A stretch of DNA of 5,075 bases, taken from NCBI GenBank assembly GCA_043101835.1, contig JBICHM010000222.1, forward strand, positions 1 through 5,075, given 5' to 3'. This stretch comes from JBICHM01 sp043101835. GTDB taxonomy: Bacteria > Planctomycetota > Phycisphaerae > Phycisphaerales > UBA1924. Below the pieces are notes generated by a model. That model was given only the letters and a program-made list of their open reading frames with translations. It did no database searches and had not been told where the DNA came from. Position numbers and translations under genes: made by a program. This document shows positions 4,503 to 5,075 of this stretch, piece by piece (the first letter of the stretch is position 1; every line of letters begins with the position of its first letter).

Positions 4503-5075
4503 ATGGTCGCTCGCATCGCCCTCGCCTTCCTCATCATCGCCATCCCGCTGTTCGTTGGCGCCTGCGCGGGGCGTTCGCAGACAGCGCAGCAGCCGGAGGC
4601 GCACACGCCGATTTGGCGTTCCCAGCTCCGCGAGCGCGCGCTGCTGCTGCTTGCCGAGGCGGCGCGCGATGAGAACGCCCTCGTCCGCGCCAACGCGCTC
4701 GAAGGGTTGGCGCCTGTGCCGATGCGCGCGCGACCGTTCGTCTTCGATGCGCTCACCGACCGGAACCTCGGCGTGCGATACGCCGGGGCGATGCTGGCCG
4801 GTCGCCTCGCGCTGCCCGACGCCGCCCCCCTGCTCCGCGACCTGCAGAGCGACGCCGATGCGTCGGTGCGCGCGGCGTCGATCTACGCGCTCAGCGCGCT
4901 GCGCCAGCCGGTGGACCCGGGCCCGCTGGCGACGATGCTTCTCGATGGCGATGTCCGGACTCGCGCCCAGGCGGCCTTCATCCTCGGCGAGATGGGCAAC
5001 CGCAGCGCCGTGCCGCTGCTGCGCGAGGCCCTGATGCGCCCGGCGCCCAATGCGCGCCTCAGCGACGTGCGTCTG
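4503..5075 (+). CDS. HEAT-repeat lipoprotein, partial at the window end
   Basis: The frame stays open to the last base, giving 191 residues with no stop, so the C-terminus is missing. Residues 2-20 form a hydrophobic signal peptide with R4 near its start, followed by VGAC (18-21). This is an acceptable lipobox, with C21 as the predicted lipidated residue. After a polar linker (22-40), helical repeats with a period of 30-31 residues are visible: D56...VR(61-62), D86...VR(91-92), D117...VR(122-123) and D148...R152. Each is followed by an Ala-rich helix. This is the HEAT/PBS-lyase-like pattern, usually a protein-binding scaffold. The protein probably sits in the periplasm or on a membrane. Its location directly after lnt, which would acylate C21, fits. 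The exact function cannot be told from this part. Confidence 0.85.
   Translation, partial: MVARIALAFLIIAIPLFVGACAGRSQTAQQPEAHTPIWRSQLRERALLLLAEAARDENALVRANALEGLAPVPMRARPFVFDALTDRNLGVRYAGAMLAGRLALPDAAPLLRDLQSDADASVRAASIYALSALRQPVDPGPLATMLLDGDVRTRAQAAFILGEMGNRSAVPLLREALMRPAPNARLSDVRL

Overview
The window is GC-rich bacterial DNA with a strong G/C bias at third codon positions and all genes on the + strand. Gene content, the frequent lack of Shine-Dalgarno sequences, a histidine-less phosphatase-like protein and a repeat of the 'accgcggagacgcggag' type all suggest a planctomycete, possibly of the Phycisphaerae. This placement is an inference from sequence style, not from a marker gene. The first 17 bases match the 3' end of an Illumina TruSeq adapter, so base 1 is very probably an untrimmed contig end and genomic sequence starts near base 18.

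Layout. A ribulose-phosphate 3-epimerase gene (rpe, 68-823) is preceded by a possible -10 box only 6 bases from its ATG. A 129-base gap (824-952) holds a perfect 8-bp hairpin, three copies of GGCGAACC (one inverted) and a plausible sigma70-type promoter. Next is a histidine-phosphatase-fold protein (953-1570) that lacks both catalytic histidines and one catalytic arginine, so it is probably a pseudo-enzyme. accD (1656-2501), the acetyl-CoA carboxylase beta subunit with an intact zinc ribbon, follows with a good Shine-Dalgarno sequence. The accD-lnt gap (2502-2702) is filled almost completely by a near-palindromic element of about 183 bases, whose two halves each form a hairpin and differ from one another by paired, structure-preserving changes. 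lnt (2703-4445), apolipoprotein N-acyltransferase with an intact Glu-Lys-Cys triad, starts 11 bases after this element. A short gap with a GC-rich hairpin leads to a lipoprotein with HEAT-like repeats (4503 to the window end), which runs off the window.

Working together. The genes are housekeeping in type: pentose phosphate/Calvin-type sugar interconversion (rpe), malonyl-CoA supply for fatty acid synthesis (accD) and lipoprotein N-acylation (lnt). The lipoprotein beside lnt is a natural substrate for it. The gaps of 57 to 201 bases, several with hairpins or promoter-like sites, suggest several transcription units and not one tight operon. No transposase, CRISPR array, tRNA or rRNA was seen. 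The two most interesting objects are the catalytically dead phosphatase homologue and the covarying palindromic element.
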